Source of the DNA: Hypomesus transpacificus
Taxonomy: Eukaryota; Chordata; Actinopteri; Osmeriformes; Osmeridae
Length of the DNA: 64,000 nucleotides
Assembly: GCF_021917145.1 (NCBI RefSeq)
Contig: NC_061068.1
Location: 4,076,932 to 4,140,931, forward strand
Direction of reading: 5' to 3'
A program made the position numbers and the translations under genes. Positions 12,493-31,119 of this stretch are shown piece after piece; the first letter of the stretch is position 1; every line of letters begins with the position of its first letter. Below the pieces are notes generated by a model that saw only the letters and a program-made list of their open reading frames with translations, searched no databases and was not told where the DNA came from.

Positions 12493-15140
12493 TTTATTGC
12501 ACATTTAAAGATAAACATGAAGTGGCACAATACCCATTTCCATTTCAATCTTGTTACACCAAAGAAAAGAAGACTTTGAAAAGAATTTGTTACAAAATTC
12601 TTAGATCTTCCTTTTTTTTTTTTTATATATATATATCATTGTCAGTTTTTTTGTAAATTGTTTTGAGAATGAAAAAGTTTGAGGGACCAGAAACTGCATA
12701 GGTTGATGAAACGGCCGTGAGGCTGAAGTGAGCGCTCTGAGCCTGGTGTTCTGAGCCAGGCGCTCTGCTCACAGTTTCTGATGAGTTCTTGGCTTCACCC
12801 TCTTGGGTCTCCGGATTGATTCCCTCAGAGATTCCGGACCTTAAGTTATATGGAGTTCTAACCTTGACAGGGCCTAAAGGCCTGGGACTAGAGTTAATTT
12901 GTAACCAGGAAATGTTGAGGGGGATTCCCATTCTGTGACAGTGTGGCAGAGTGTCTCTCTGGTTTGACAGCCAAACGACTTACTCCTGCTGGGCAACCTA
13001 CAACTGAGAAGAGCATGTGCCTTGTTTTACAGGTCTGAGTTTGGGGTTGTAGCCATGCAAACCCATGGCCGACAAGATAGAAAACTGTAGATCTATCACA
13101 ATATTATTATTAGTCAATTACATAAATGTAAAAAACATGTTGGCCTGCCCAGTTTACAGTATTTTCATCATCATCGCACGTTGGATGGAAAGCGTGCCCT
13201 TTAAAAAAAACCCATTAGATTTAAGGTTTAAGAAGGAAAAAAACTATACAAACAAATTACATGATAGTCACAGTCATTTGTTGCAAACATATGTACACTT
13301 AAGATTATCATCCAATGATTCATTACAAAAACACTGTGCACCTTCTTCAATATCTTCCTCCTCCTCCATGATCATCATCATAAAGATAGTGAGCACTGTT
13401 TTGGCTTCTGTTCAGGGACTGTACAGAGTTAATTCATCACCATGACAACCTCTCGTCTCCTCCCTCTTATTATTGCTGTATGGCACAGGTCTTTCAGGCC
13501 CCACCCACACGCAAGCAGGGCCCAGTGTGACGGGGCAGCTACTTGGCTTTAGCCAATCAAATGTGTTCTTGGGGGTTCCATTGAGAGGGAGGTGGATGTA
13601 GGGGGAGGGTGCTGAGGGAGGAGAGCCCTTGGCCGAGGGGCTGGGATAGGAACAGGCCCAGTGGGTCTTCAAGGCCCAGAGTTCTCTCTCCAGTGGTCTG
13701 GGCTGTGGAGACACTTCCTCTGGCGCCAGTCAATGGAGACTTTCCATTCAAACTGTCTTTTTAGACCCCGATTTACTTAGATCTACTTTGGGCTTAGCAG
13801 AACAGACACAATCTAGCCAATGGTCAACTAGAGCACCTCTGGAGTAAAATGACATTGGCATGCTAAATAGGTATAGAACTAGCTATTGACTATATGATTG
13901 GTTGGTCTGTTTGAGGCTCAGACTTTTCTCCAGTGCTTTTAAAGCACTCAGGCAATGGGCGACTAGTACAGGTCAGTCATGACCTGCAGTGTGACATGGT
14001 GGACGGGGGTCCCTTCATGTGTTCTATACCACAGTGAGGTTCGACATTAACTTTAGCTGCCTGCTCTTTCACTCTACCTAGCGGACTCTTAGGTCAGACT
14101 GAGGTATGTTTGATTCATCTCAGTTAACATCCCATACCCTACTCTCGACACTTCATTTGGTCTCGTTGCCCGAGCTAACCTAAATCAAGTGCACCTTAAG
14201 TTTTTTGACAGCATGTGCGAACAGTATTTGAAACATAACACCTTACCAATTCACCTCGTCTTCAAGTCAATAATGATTATACCAACCACAAAGGTACACA
14301 GTTGTATTGACCTGTACGGTCCACATCGCACTCCTAACGACACAGTACTCCAGTTCCACCAGGACCGACAGGGTTACAGCCCACTGTTACCATGGTTACA
14401 TCAGCAATGAGAACAGAAAGACATAAATATACATCACATAAAGACAGGAGAGTTCCAGAGTTGTTTGACGCTCTTGGAGGAAGAAGCACTTTGTAAATAC
14501 TGAGAGAGAAACAGAGAGAGAGAGAAACAGAGAGAGAGAGAAACAGAGAGAGAGAGCGAAGAGTGTGAAGGACAGGCAGGCAAAGGACTGCCCAGACAGA
14601 CAGACAGACAGACAGACATGCAGACACACACGCTCCTTTGGCACCTGTGCCACGGTGGGAGTGCTCGACAGCAGGAACAGTTGGAGACATGAGAGACAGC
14701 GAGGAAGAGAGATGGAAGGAAGGAAGGGGGGCGGGGGGGGGAAGGAGCTCTGAATAGCTGTCCAACTATGATATCTTCATTCTTCTTATATTCTCTCTTA
14801 TATCTACTCTGTGATGATTCCCTTTCTTCTACTCCTAAAGAACCTAGATCAATGCTGCTTGCACCAACCCTAAGCTGAACCACTAGAACCTACTGGAACC
14901 TACTGGAACCCCAACAGGAGCAGGAGGTTCTTTTGCAGGTTCTGTAGATTCTTTAAAGTCTGTTACAGGCAAAGGATCCGCAGGTTTTAAGTGCAATACA
15001 CACTCCCTGTGGTCGTATAGGTTCTAATAGGTTATTTAAGAGCTGATGAGCTCTGTAGGGGTTTCTAAGTGTTCTGTGTGATTCTTCTAAGTGTTCTGTA
15101 GCTTCTAAGTGTTCTGTGGGCTCTTAGCGTTTCGTGGTGT
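12493..15140 (-). other. src: Predicted src 3' untranslated region
   Basis: From the src stop at 15141 down to a canonical AATAAA on the minus strand at 12493-12498 (plus TTTATT), followed on the minus strand by a GT-rich stretch. No competing ORF is convincing. A UTR of about 2.65 kb is long but in keeping with the long 3'UTRs of vertebrate SRC transcripts. The extent is inferred; an earlier cleavage site cannot be excluded. It contains (CAGA)n and GA-rich runs at about 14505-14625. Confidence 0.55.
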
Positions 15141-20887
<5,747 letters not shown>

Positions 20888-23800
20888 CCGCAGGCCTGGC
20901 GAATCAGGAGTCAGACAGGGGTCAGGTGGGTGTCGGTTGGGAGGAAGAAAGTAAGTAAGTAAGTAAGAAATACTTTATTTATATAGCACATTTCATACAA
21001 GAAGTGCGGCTCAAGGTGCTTTACATGACATCAACAAAAACAATAATACAAGTGATAAAAGTAACAGATCTAAAACATAACAAACCAGACTAGAACTGCA
21101 CTTGCAGCACAGAAGATACGGAAACGTTTCGAGTAGGCCTATTCAGACCCACTGCAATATCGTGTCATTGATACTCAAAGCAATCGCTTAATTTGATTCC
21201 CGAGTTCAGGTACAGTCTCCCTGCCCCTCATCCTTCCTGTCTCTACCAGTCACTAGCTCTCAGCCAGTCCTTGCTGGAGAAGCCCTGGATCGCTTCCAGC
21301 TTCAGTTGGGGCCGTTGAGAATGCAAATACCCAGAGACGAAACACCTTGAAACAGTCAACACACAGGCAGCCGACGGAGGATTCAAGGTCAGACAATCTG
21401 TTGATTCAATCTGCTCTGAATCAATAAAGATCTGCAGTGAAAGCAGCATGCGGGGATCCGTTCTACTGGCCGGCTCCACTAGCCTATCAACACATGAGTA
21501 GAGCTAGCTGTTATGTACACACAGACTCATAATCCCAAACCTTTCTTTTGTCAACTACAGCAGGGTGACTCACTGTGAGGATGCCTATTTTAGGCTAGGT
21601 GGAACACACACACACGCACGCACATTGATCTGGTTCCGTTGTGAATGGCGGCTCTTTTCCAAACCATGTGTTTAAGCAGCTGTTCCCCCTGTCCCTGAGA
21701 ACAGATCTCTGACACACACACACACACACATACAGGGAGTGTTTGGGGAAGACAATGCGTGAGAGAGGTGTGTGTGTCAGACTGGGCTGACTGTGACTAA
21801 AGAAGACAGGGGGAAGGAACAAGGAACAGCTGAGAAAAGAATGAGGAGGTGGGCGGTGTATTTAGCATCTGGGTCAGGGAGGCTGCTGTGTGTGTGCTTG
21901 TGTATGTGTGCTCGGCGTATGTGTGTGTGTGTGCGGATGGGAGTTTATGGAACTGTTTACAATGTGCAGGTTTGACAAATCCATTGTGTGTGTGTCTGGT
22001 CTGGTGTGTGATTCCTCTGGACAGGGAGACACTCCTGCTGTGACTACAGAAGGTGTGTGTGTTTGTTTCTGCGCGTGAGGAACAGGAAGGCTCCTAAATT
22101 AGTTCAACTCAGTGTTCAGTAGACATACCACCCACCCCTTGTCATAGACATGCTTGCTTTGCAGTGGTGTATGTGGATCATTTGTTGTTATAGCAGTGGT
22201 GACGTGTGTGTGGGTGTGATAGGAGTTGCAGCCTGGCGAGATGTCGTAAGCTGTGTTAAGGTTCTCCTGTTGAGATTAGGACACAGACAGGCGTTTGACA
22301 TGCCAGCTTGTTTAAGCATGCCAGCTCTGATTCACGCTGCGCCAGTTCAACAGTCTCTTAGCAGGGGGTGAAGGCATACCAAGGTGCACTGCAGCTTGGC
22401 ATAATCACAGGGGAGGAGGACCTGAGGAATGATGACTGGTCAATGTTGGGGTCTCAGAGCAGGGCGGGGCTAGGGAGGGGGGGGGGGGTTGATCGGGCTG
22501 GCTACGTCCACCAAGACAGCGTGTCCTGCACTAACCTGGCCTGGATCAGACATAGGTCAATTATAACAGGAGGAACGGCCTAATGCAATGAAACCACTGG
22601 CTCATCGACAGAATCAATGGCATTGACCGAGCGCTCTGGATGGCACCTCCCTTCCTTCAGAGGCAGAACAAGCTGCCCTGCCCTCAGGGAACACACAGCA
22701 CGCTGGACCAACTCTGGAGATAGATGTCATAGTGATACACTTATAATACGATAATGATGCTCATGACAATAATAATAATGATGAGGCTGTTGATTTGTCG
22801 TTTCTCTGTGAAATTCAGACACACTCTGTAGCAGGCTAATCCCTACAATCAGGCCACTACTGAAATGACTGTTTGATTCTATCGTCCTATTGTATTGGAA
22901 ATACACACCACGGGGAGTAGAACTGCTTTTGCAGGAACTACTAAAGTACAGATAGTATTGCAAAATACAAAAGAACCCAAAGCTATATGGTATTGTAGTG
23001 ATACTGTCAGAGGCTATAATGTGCAGTCTGCCAGAGAGAGGAACTACAGTCATGTTTCCCAAGCCCTGAGGACGGAAGAGGACTGGGACATGAGCACAAC
23101 ACCATACACAAATGAGTCACCCTGCACAAGTCAGAGAGAGTCATTCACGGTTCCACCCAGCATTCTACAGAACTGACAAGGATTCTCTCTGGAACCCATA
23201 TAGTTCCTTATGGACGCCTTTGATCAGCGGGTTCTTCTGCTGAGGGAGCTAAGAGCTCTGTCTTTCACACCCTTCATGTGCTATGGGTGGGTGATGAAGA
23301 GTCGGATGGTAGCTCAACAGCCAATGTAACTAACTCACCTGCCACAGCCCTTCCCCTCTGACTCCCTCCCGCCTGACCACTTCTGTCAATGACAACTCGA
23401 TGAACTCCTGTTGACCTTGCTTGACAAACAAATGGCTAGGGGGTTTCCATGGTGACCGGGGGGGGGGGGGGGGGGGATACGTTTACATGCGTCCTTCCCT
23501 CCTTTCTCACTGACTTGAGTCAAAATAACAGGTGGCAGCGTGTCATGTTCTACCCTGGTGTTCCAACCCAGCTCACAGTGCATCCAGGTTGCTCAAAGGA
23601 AGTGGGAAGGAAGGATTCACTTGACCAACACTGAGACTCAACCTTTAGGCTACTCTTCAGTCTCTTCCCTGAAGGCCTCTGAAAGCCATGACCCCTACCC
23701 TCGGGCTCTCTAGGCATGGCTATGACCTCATGTTCTTCTTAGATCCATAACAAAAAAGACAAGGTCTCTTCCACAACTAAAAGAATGAAGCAAGTTGAAG

Positions 23801-26036
23801 AGAAATATATGCCATTGAGGAGACGCATGGTTAAAAAATCCCATCCTGTCTTGAGGTGGTCGGGCTCTCTGACGTACACAAGGTACCAGACACAATCATC
23901 ATCAACATCATCATCACCAACAGGGCCGGTTTGAGGTCATATGGCCCGAACTAGAAGGATTTAGAGCTGGACCCTATTATCTTCACCCCCCCCCCCCCCA
24001 CACACACACACACACGTGTGGTTGGAGCAGAGAGAGAAGGTACAAGAGAAAGAGAGATGGGGGGGTAGAGAAAAGAGAAAATGGAGAAGAGATCTAAGAA
24101 GTGCTGCTGCTAATCCTCTTGCGGTTTACTATCCGCCTAGGATTGAAGGAATGTTGAAGAACCAGATTGTACCAGTACTCGGACTGCCAATGGAGGGGAG
24201 CAGAGACAATATGGGCAACTGAATCTGTGTGTGTTCGTGTGTGTGTGTGTGTGTGTGTGTAAGGGGAAGTGTGTGAGCCAGAGAAGAACCAAGTCTTTGT
24301 CAGGTTTATGTAGAAGAACACTTCCTGGACATCGCTGCATTGGCACTCAGAGAAGGATTGAAGAAAATATGTCTTGTTTTTTCTGTCATTTTACAGTAAC
24401 CTATTTAACCAGAAAGGTGTGATGCTGGTGTGTAGCTCAAACTATTTTAGCACTAAGTCTCAACGAGGTCTTTGGGTTCACTCTGACGCATGTGTGAACC
24501 GTTTCTGAGAAAAGAATAATGTCTGTATGAGTGTCTTCTTCTATGATATGTTCTGTTCAGCAAGCAAATGACAGAGATTCTCATCTGTTTAATAATTAGA
24601 ACGCTTTCATCAGCTGCAGTCTGGGAACAACATGGCAACAGACCAGACAGAAGAAGGAAGACCATTGTGTTCACAGTATTACTTCCTGTGTGGTCAGATA
24701 AATGTTAATGTCTGTCTGTCCTTTCATTTTTTTTGTGAGTTTGTGTGGGTGTCTTGGGTACCACGCAGAGAGCGGACTGACACGTCTGTCACCGATACAT
24801 GGCATTGTATTTGTACGAGGATCATTCTCTGCTTGTCTCTGATCCTCAGCTGACCTCTCTCCAATGTTTTCCTCTGCCGGCCGTATCGACCTGTCCTATC
24901 GGATCTGCTCACCGACCAAGATGAGACGAGAAGAGGTGGAGGACTGGAAGAGGATGAGCGTGGCCCCAAGCGGTTGAATTCACTCCCGTTTCAGAACATC
25001 GCAGAGTAGTAGTTCCTGGCAACGCGGAACAGAATCATAAACTCATGTTCCTCAGAGCTCTGGTGAGGATGTGGACGCGTAGTCAGGACCGAGAACTGAC
25101 TCATCGTACGGAACTCTGCTGCTTCAGCATCTGATGAGGAAGCTCTAGAACAGTCCGAAGCTTCTGACATTCTATACTGTACGTTCCCTCCAGGGACATT
25201 CTAAAGGCCCAAAAGAAGCAGTAGGCTTGGGAGAGTGTTCCATGAAAGCAGTACACTGAGATCATACCGACACCATATTCACTGATCTTGACACATACGT
25301 CTTACTGAGTCTGATCAATCAGTGACTAGGAATTCCCCAAAGAGTCCTGTGTGCAGTTCAAAAGGAATGGGAAGAACACTATCCTCTTCTACAGGCTGAG
25401 AATCTGCCTAGCATACATCTGACGTGGAGGAGACGATGAACGCTCGAGCAGGTAGCCTATTCTTTCCCTGTCAGCTATTACAATATCAAGTAAACAGATA
25501 TCACACACACCCACACAAAAGAATTCCCTGATCAACGATAGTCTGCCATGTTGTAACTTCATGATGTATACATGTATCATGTTTAAATGAATGAGCATGG
25601 AGGTGTTTATTGTGGGCCTGTCCTCGTTGTAAACATTAAACGTTGAGGGCAACCAATATAGCTAAACAGTGCTGGTGTCTGCTGGAGAGGATGCGTCGGG
25701 CATACACGATTCGCAGTAGTAGGCATCGAATGGACAGAGGGGAACTGGTAACAACAGAGCCCACTTGCACTGGCCATCGGGAAATGGCATGTAATGTAAA
25801 AAACGGTAGCCCAATTAAATAAATGTTTGTTTTGCCAATAACATGCATTTGAAGATACCCCACTTGCTTTAAGACTAGATACAAAGGGTAGGGGCGGGCT
25901 TCGGAGACAAAAGCATTAACAAAATGCTTTCTCTCAAACGTTCAGTTTCCAAATGTAGGGTACAATAGTCTTGATAAACAATTCCTTCTCCGGTTTTCAA
26001 TGAACGACAATTCAGCCCCTCACGATGAACACTCAC
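20888..26036 (-). other. src first intron with repeats
   Basis: The start-codon exon has an acceptor GCCAG 8 nt upstream of the ATG (exon begins at 20895), so an upstream noncoding exon exists. Within this 5.1-kb stretch are a fish retroposon tail (20950-21120), CA/TG microsatellites near 21608-21990 and 24230-24260, and an 18-G run at 23459-23476. No further coding exon is recognisable. Confidence 0.55.
20950..21120 (-). mobile_element. Short retroposon 3' fragment
   Basis: The minus strand reads '...gtgctatataaataaagta', preceded by 'agcaccttgagccgcactt', a very common tail of fish retroposons ending in a short (ACTT)n tract at 20950-20969. It lies in src intron 1. Confidence 0.55.
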
Positions 26037-26110
26037 CTTTGAAGGGTCTCGCGGTTTGCTCCAAATCACGGACGCGTTGTGGAGAGACCCGTCCGTATCA
26101 AATCCTTGCA
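26037..26110 (-). other. Candidate src 5' noncoding exon
   Basis: The minus strand carries a strong donor, CAAAG|GTGAGTG, with the exon's 3' edge at 26037, preceded by CG-containing sequence with no ATG-initiated long ORF. It is the only strong unassigned donor I noticed upstream of the src start exon and before manbal. The 5' limit is unknown and the 26110 boundary is arbitrary. Confidence 0.3.
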
Positions 26111-27124
26111 GCTGTCCTCATTAGCTAACGGATTAACAACCGATATCGAACTGCTTGAAGGAATCCAGAATCCGCAAGGCAAATCCCATTTAGAAAATTT
26201 AGGAAGCGTGGTGTAGAGAGGTCATGACGTGAATCGCCTTGAAGGAGCAGAGGGCACTCATCTACTCTGTGTGCGGTTCTCCAGATTGCGAATTGCCCAC
26301 AAAATGGGTTTCTTATCCGTAAGGTTACGGTGCGACCATTAGCCTAAAATATAAGAAATCTTGAAGATATACGCCACGGTGAATTTAAGCAATGATATTA
26401 GTCAGCGTGTCACATACGGGCGATAGAGTGAAAACATGCCATGTAGGGAAAAGGCAAGAACCCTATGCATCACTGACGAAACGGGAAAGCAGATATGATA
26501 GGGAGACTGGATTACGCTTTTTGCGCAACCAGATTGACTCAGGAATATAACGCCCTTGCTGTGCGAGTAGACTACAGCCGTAGCCTTTAGCGCAGGCAAG
26601 AAGTATTTTGGGCTTCAATGTAGACAGACTAACTGGCTCAGTTCTGACGGTTTGATACCACAGAATTATAGACGGATAGCCGTTTTGATAAGGGATTTCA
26701 CAAGAAATCAAAAACATCTCAAAGTTTACAATCAACATAAAACCACCCAATCCATTGGAAATTTGTGATTTCCAATGTTTAATGACCATACACAGGAATT
26801 TAGAGTATACATATAATACAACCATAATTCAAGGTAAAATGCACATTTAATACCATCTAAAAACACGTTTAGATAAGCATGTGTTGTATAATGTCTCTGC
26901 CATAAGGACTTTGTTTGGAGCACCAGTTAACTGTCCAATGTCCACAGTTGAAGTTATGTCTCCTCTTTCTAATGGAACTTGTAGTTGTTTGTTCTTTCAA
27001 ACCCCAGTAACGGTACATTTACTGTGATTATAATGATGAACAATAATGTTCTTTCTCTCATGTTTTCACACTCACTCACTCACTCACTCACTCACTCACT
27101 CACACACTCACACACAATCTCTCT
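26111..27124. other. src/manbal intergenic region
   Basis: About 1 kb between the candidate src 5' exon and the manbal stop codon. It is AT-rich with an (ACTC)n tetranucleotide run at 27068-27103, 22 bp beyond the manbal stop. No gene is seen. It must hold the src promoter and the manbal 3'UTR, but no clear TATA box or AATAAA stands out. Confidence 0.45.
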
Positions 27125-28055
27125 CTATCGCTTCTTCTTGCTCTCTTTCTTTAGTTTCTGGCGAATCTGTGGTGCAGGTCCTTTAGCCTTCTTGTTGGGC
27201 TCTGCAGGTTTCCCATCTCCAGCCTCAGACTCCTGTAAGAACAAACACAACCAGCGCATGTAATCCTCCACAACAGCACTCTTCACATTCTTCACAGGCC
27301 CTTTGTCATTCTCATCTCTTTCTATTGCGAAATACTCCTCTTATCTGCTGTTCACAAACCCCCACCAGAGCTGGACATGCTGTTATAACCCAAGGCTTTT
27401 TCAACCCTGCTAAGGGGGGAGCTACCTTCCAGCTTTTTAATAGAGCTTGTGATACAACCTCATTCAAATATGTATTAATCTGATTGATACATTTTATTAG
27501 TTACAATTGGGGTTGGAGCAAACGCTCTACGTCTTCTACCTCTCCAGTAACAGGGGGGGCAGTCTAGCTAACATGGCAGGAGTCAGGACACCCCACTTTA
27601 CACTACCTACAATGTTCCTAAAACACATTTTAAATCAATACATGGTTGATAAAAGAAAGAGGTCTAAAGTATTTGTCTCAATTTCCCATTAATATTTCCT
27701 GTGGACTTATTCATAAAACAAAGGTATCTGATTCCGATAGATTAGGTTTCTTTTTTAACATAGCATTTGTAGTATTTCCACAACAATTCCGTCCTTGCAC
27801 GATTCCCCTTCATTATGATAACATGCAGGCAGCCTGTTGGACCACAACACGCTAGACAAAATGTTCTCCCTTCCATGTTATCTGCAGTCTACAAGCCTAC
27901 CCTACCTGTTCGTGTGTCTTCGAAGATGGTATGATGATGGCCAGGATGCATATGAGTTGGAAGATAGCCCCCAGGAACAGACCATAGCGGAGCAGGCTTT
28001 CTAGCAGGGTCGGCTCAGGAACCTCCGGGGGTGACAGGTCCAGCTCCGCTGACAT
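27125..28055 (-). CDS. manbal: MANBAL small membrane protein (2 coding exons)
   Basis: Coding exons 27906-28055 (50 codons) and 27125-27232 (35 codons plus stop), joined in frame through CAG|GTAGGG and TTACAG|GAG. The product is 85 aa, the same as human MANBAL. The N-terminal part reads '[20 protein letters not shown]', then one hydrophobic helix (about residues 25-43, [19 protein letters not shown]), then a Lys-rich tail ending KKESKKKR. Despite its name (mannosidase beta-like) it is not a glycosidase and its biochemical role is unknown. I start at the Met of MSAELDL because this matches the family length; a TTAG acceptor at about 28072 lies 16 nt upstream. Adjacency to src matches human 20q11.23. 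Confidence 0.93.
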
Positions 28056-28071
28056 GATCCCGCCCTTGGAG

Positions 28072-29007
28072 CTAACGTTTTGTAGACTGTGCGTCGAAAT
28101 CACGTAGACATATTATTCAGAGGTTTTTCAATACAAGTAGTAGGCTAGTACCTTTATAAGACTCACTGACTGAGTGTGGGTACACCGATGTTTTTATCAT
28201 GTTGTAATATGTCGGGCATACGTTCAGTTTTAGCCTAGGTGGTGACAAGCCTTTTTACCATTCTATATACTAACCCTACCCCTGCTCTAACGCTGATTAT
28301 TGGTGTGGATATTTCAATGGTCTCTGGCATTTGTAACGACTACGTTCCTGTGCAACCCAAACCTACGCCCCATCTATGGTTACAAATAGTTGTGGTAACC
28401 GTCTGTTAGTGAGCGACCCAATGTTTTAAAAGCAACGAGAGCAACAATTAAATCTTACCAGAGCTATGATTAATTCGCCCTCCTTGTAGGTCTACACAAG
28501 TAGGATTAAGCATTGAATGTATCAGAACGGTACGTTATGGCTTTTTAGAGTGCAAAAATAGACAAAAGGAACCTAAGATGTTCTGTCGGAAGTGAGGTGA
28601 ATGAAATTCCATCCGCTTCCGATGGCCATGTGAATCCCGGGCAAATGTCTCCCCCTACAGTCTTTCAAAAACCATAATACACACGCATTTTACGATATTT
28701 GATTGTCGAAATTAGTCATCCTCTTACTTGGAGTCTATTGGGTTCATTTCATTTAATTCTGACAGATTATAAAAAACAAGTGGAACGTTTGCATAATAAA
28801 CAAAATGATAATCAGTAAATAATTAAGGCACATTTTTAATCATCCCGTAGTAACACTATGCATGTATTTACAATAAAACAGCAGGCTTATCAAACATGTA
28901 TAATAACAGTGGAAAGGTCAGTAGGACCATGCCAGGAGTTGCCTGGTCTGGCCTGGTATTGGTGGTTAACCTCAGAGGAGCTTCAAACCTGGTCTCCTGT
29001 CATTGAT
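28072..29007. other. manbal upstream / nfatc2 downstream region
   Basis: AT-rich DNA between the manbal start exon and the nfatc2 alternative terminal exon. A minus-strand CACTTCCG ETS-type motif near 28585-28592 could belong to the manbal promoter, but I cannot fix a transcription start. No coding potential is recognised. Confidence 0.4.
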
Positions 29008-29036
29008 TTACAGGTTGCTGCTGATGATATCATTCA
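29008..29036 (-). CDS. nfatc2: nfatc2 alternative terminal coding exon
   Basis: The last large nfatc2 exon contains an internal donor GACG|GTGAGG at 30055, just after YLDD. On the minus strand at 29036 a strong acceptor (TTTTGTTTTGCAG) opens a 29-nt coding end, VNDIISSNL plus stop, in the right phase. Human NFATC2 has an isoform whose last exon continues 'DD' with VNEII. The spliced product would be 930 aa. Recognition rests on this short similarity, the phase and the splice sites. Confidence 0.7.
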
Positions 29037-29750
29037 CTGCAAAACAAAACAGGATGTGAGTCGTTTTACATCTATGGGGGGCAGGTTTAGACTATATGAA
29101 CTGTACATATGTTTTACACATTATTTTGACACTTTCAGTGGAAACCTTACAGGTGCCTTTTCATAAATCACCATATAATATAACTGATAATAATTAGCGT
29201 TTACTGTCATAGCACTCATCTTTGCTCTATTGAGACATTTCAGTAACACAGATTTTCCACCAGGTGTCACTACATTCCTTCGAACAAGTGGTCTAAAAAA
29301 CAAAAGTCTATGTACACATAACCGGTAGCTTTGAAAATCTGGGTCTGTGTGGGATCACAGACACTCACTGTATTTGGAAAGCATCTACCTTCATTTCCTG
29401 TATGTACGCTAGATCAGTGATGTATGGATGGAAACTTACTCCCCCGCTAGTGAAAGTGCAAACGAGTGCTAAGCTTTATTTTTCACCCCTGAAGGATGTC
29501 TTAAACTAAACGGTTTGACTCCTTCTACATCACATAATTCTTTATTTTCCCTTCTGTTTTACTCAGACTAACTTTAAGATTAACTTGCTGACCCAGTCAA
29601 AACTCAGTTTAGCGCCACGCTTGTGTTGATAAGTACTGGCAACACTGTCTGATATTGATTGACTCGTACTAATAGAACTCAATAGTCTGCTGGTTCTGTC
29701 AGAGGCTATTTAAAGATCAACATAGACCCAAATGACACACATAGTGGGAC

Positions 29751-29751
<1 letters not shown>

Positions 29752-29819
<68 letters not shown>
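29752..29819 (+). repeat. (GA)n microsatellite, 68 bp
   Basis: Uninterrupted GA dinucleotides, followed by imperfect GA-rich sequence to about 30010. It lies between the two alternative nfatc2 last exons. Confidence 0.95.
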
Positions 29820-29822
<3 letters not shown>

Positions 29823-30037
29823 GGGAGAGAGAGAGCGAAAGAAAGGGATGGAGGGGGGATTAAAGAGAGACAGAGAGAGCATCCATTTGACAGTAGTGAA
29901 TTTGTGACCAATGCCAACTGTTGTGCATGTAAAAGAAAGAGATGTAGAGAGGGTGAAAGTGAGAGACAGATGCAGACAGAGAGATGTAGAGATGAAAAAG
30001 AGAGAGAGAGAATGATGAGTGAGTGTACAATTGCAGT

Positions 30038-31082
30038 CTATGTGACGTCCTCACCGTCATCCAAATAGTTCTGGTTCAAGTTCTCCTGCTTGACTGTGAT
30101 TTTCCCAGGGATCAGCCCAGACAGGCAGCTGGTCGCTGGGCCTCTCTGGGCCAAGCTCTGACATCCTTGGTCCTGTCCAGATCTGGCTCTGGGTTCTGGG
30201 TCTCTGTGGACCAGACCCTGGGTGTAGCATGGTGGGGACCTGCCCAAGGGCAGCACTGTCTGGACCTGGACATACCCTCGATACATCTGGCCACCACTGG
30301 CCCCTGGCGAAGCTCCAACAGGGCAGGGCGACACTGGAGCCAGGTATTCTCTGTCACCTGGTCTGGTCTGGTCTGGCAGGGCACCTATTCCAACATGCTG
30401 ACTGGCGTGCAGGACCTGGGACTGGGGCCCTGGCTGGGGAGCCTGGCAAGGCTGACCCTGCTGGGGCCTGGTGAGAGTTTGGGCCGGGCCGCCACCGGTA
30501 AACGTGGCCCCTGATCCTGGAGGCTGGTGAGCACGGTTGATGCTGGTGGGGTGGTAGGCAGGTGGGGGCTTGTACTGGGCCTGGTAAAAGCTGTCACTGT
30601 GGTCGGGCACTACCCCCAGCTGCTGGTAGGGTGCCGTGCCTGGCATGGAGTGGTGGCTGGGGATGAGGTGGGTACTCTGGGTGTGGTAACCTGGTGTAAC
30701 AGTCTGTCTGGAGGCCTGGGACACAGCACAGCCTAGCAGACTGTACTGGTAGTCATCCACGGGCTCTCTCTTCACAGCTGTGGATGGACGTAGTGGAGAG
30801 TGCTGTAGTGTAAGTTATTACAGTTGCGATTGTGTTTGTGTGTCCAGGTTTGCACGTGAGTGAGTGTCCTGGTGAGAGTGTGTCAGGTGGTGCTGACCTG
30901 TCAGGGGAGCGTAGGTGAAGGGCTGGGACAGACTGCATTTGCGCCTACCGTTCATCACAAAAAAGTTAACCTGGACTGCTTGGTGAAGGCTCAGGTCTCT
31001 GTACGGAGGCACCTCCACAAACAGGATGTTCTGTATACACACATACAGAGACGGAGAGAGAGACAGAGAGAGATAGAGTGAA

Positions 31083-31119
<37 letters not shown>

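Noticed and set aside
14334-14883. Leu/Ser/Cys-rich minus-strand ORFs
   Set aside because: Derived from CAGA and GAGA microsatellites in the inferred src 3'UTR.
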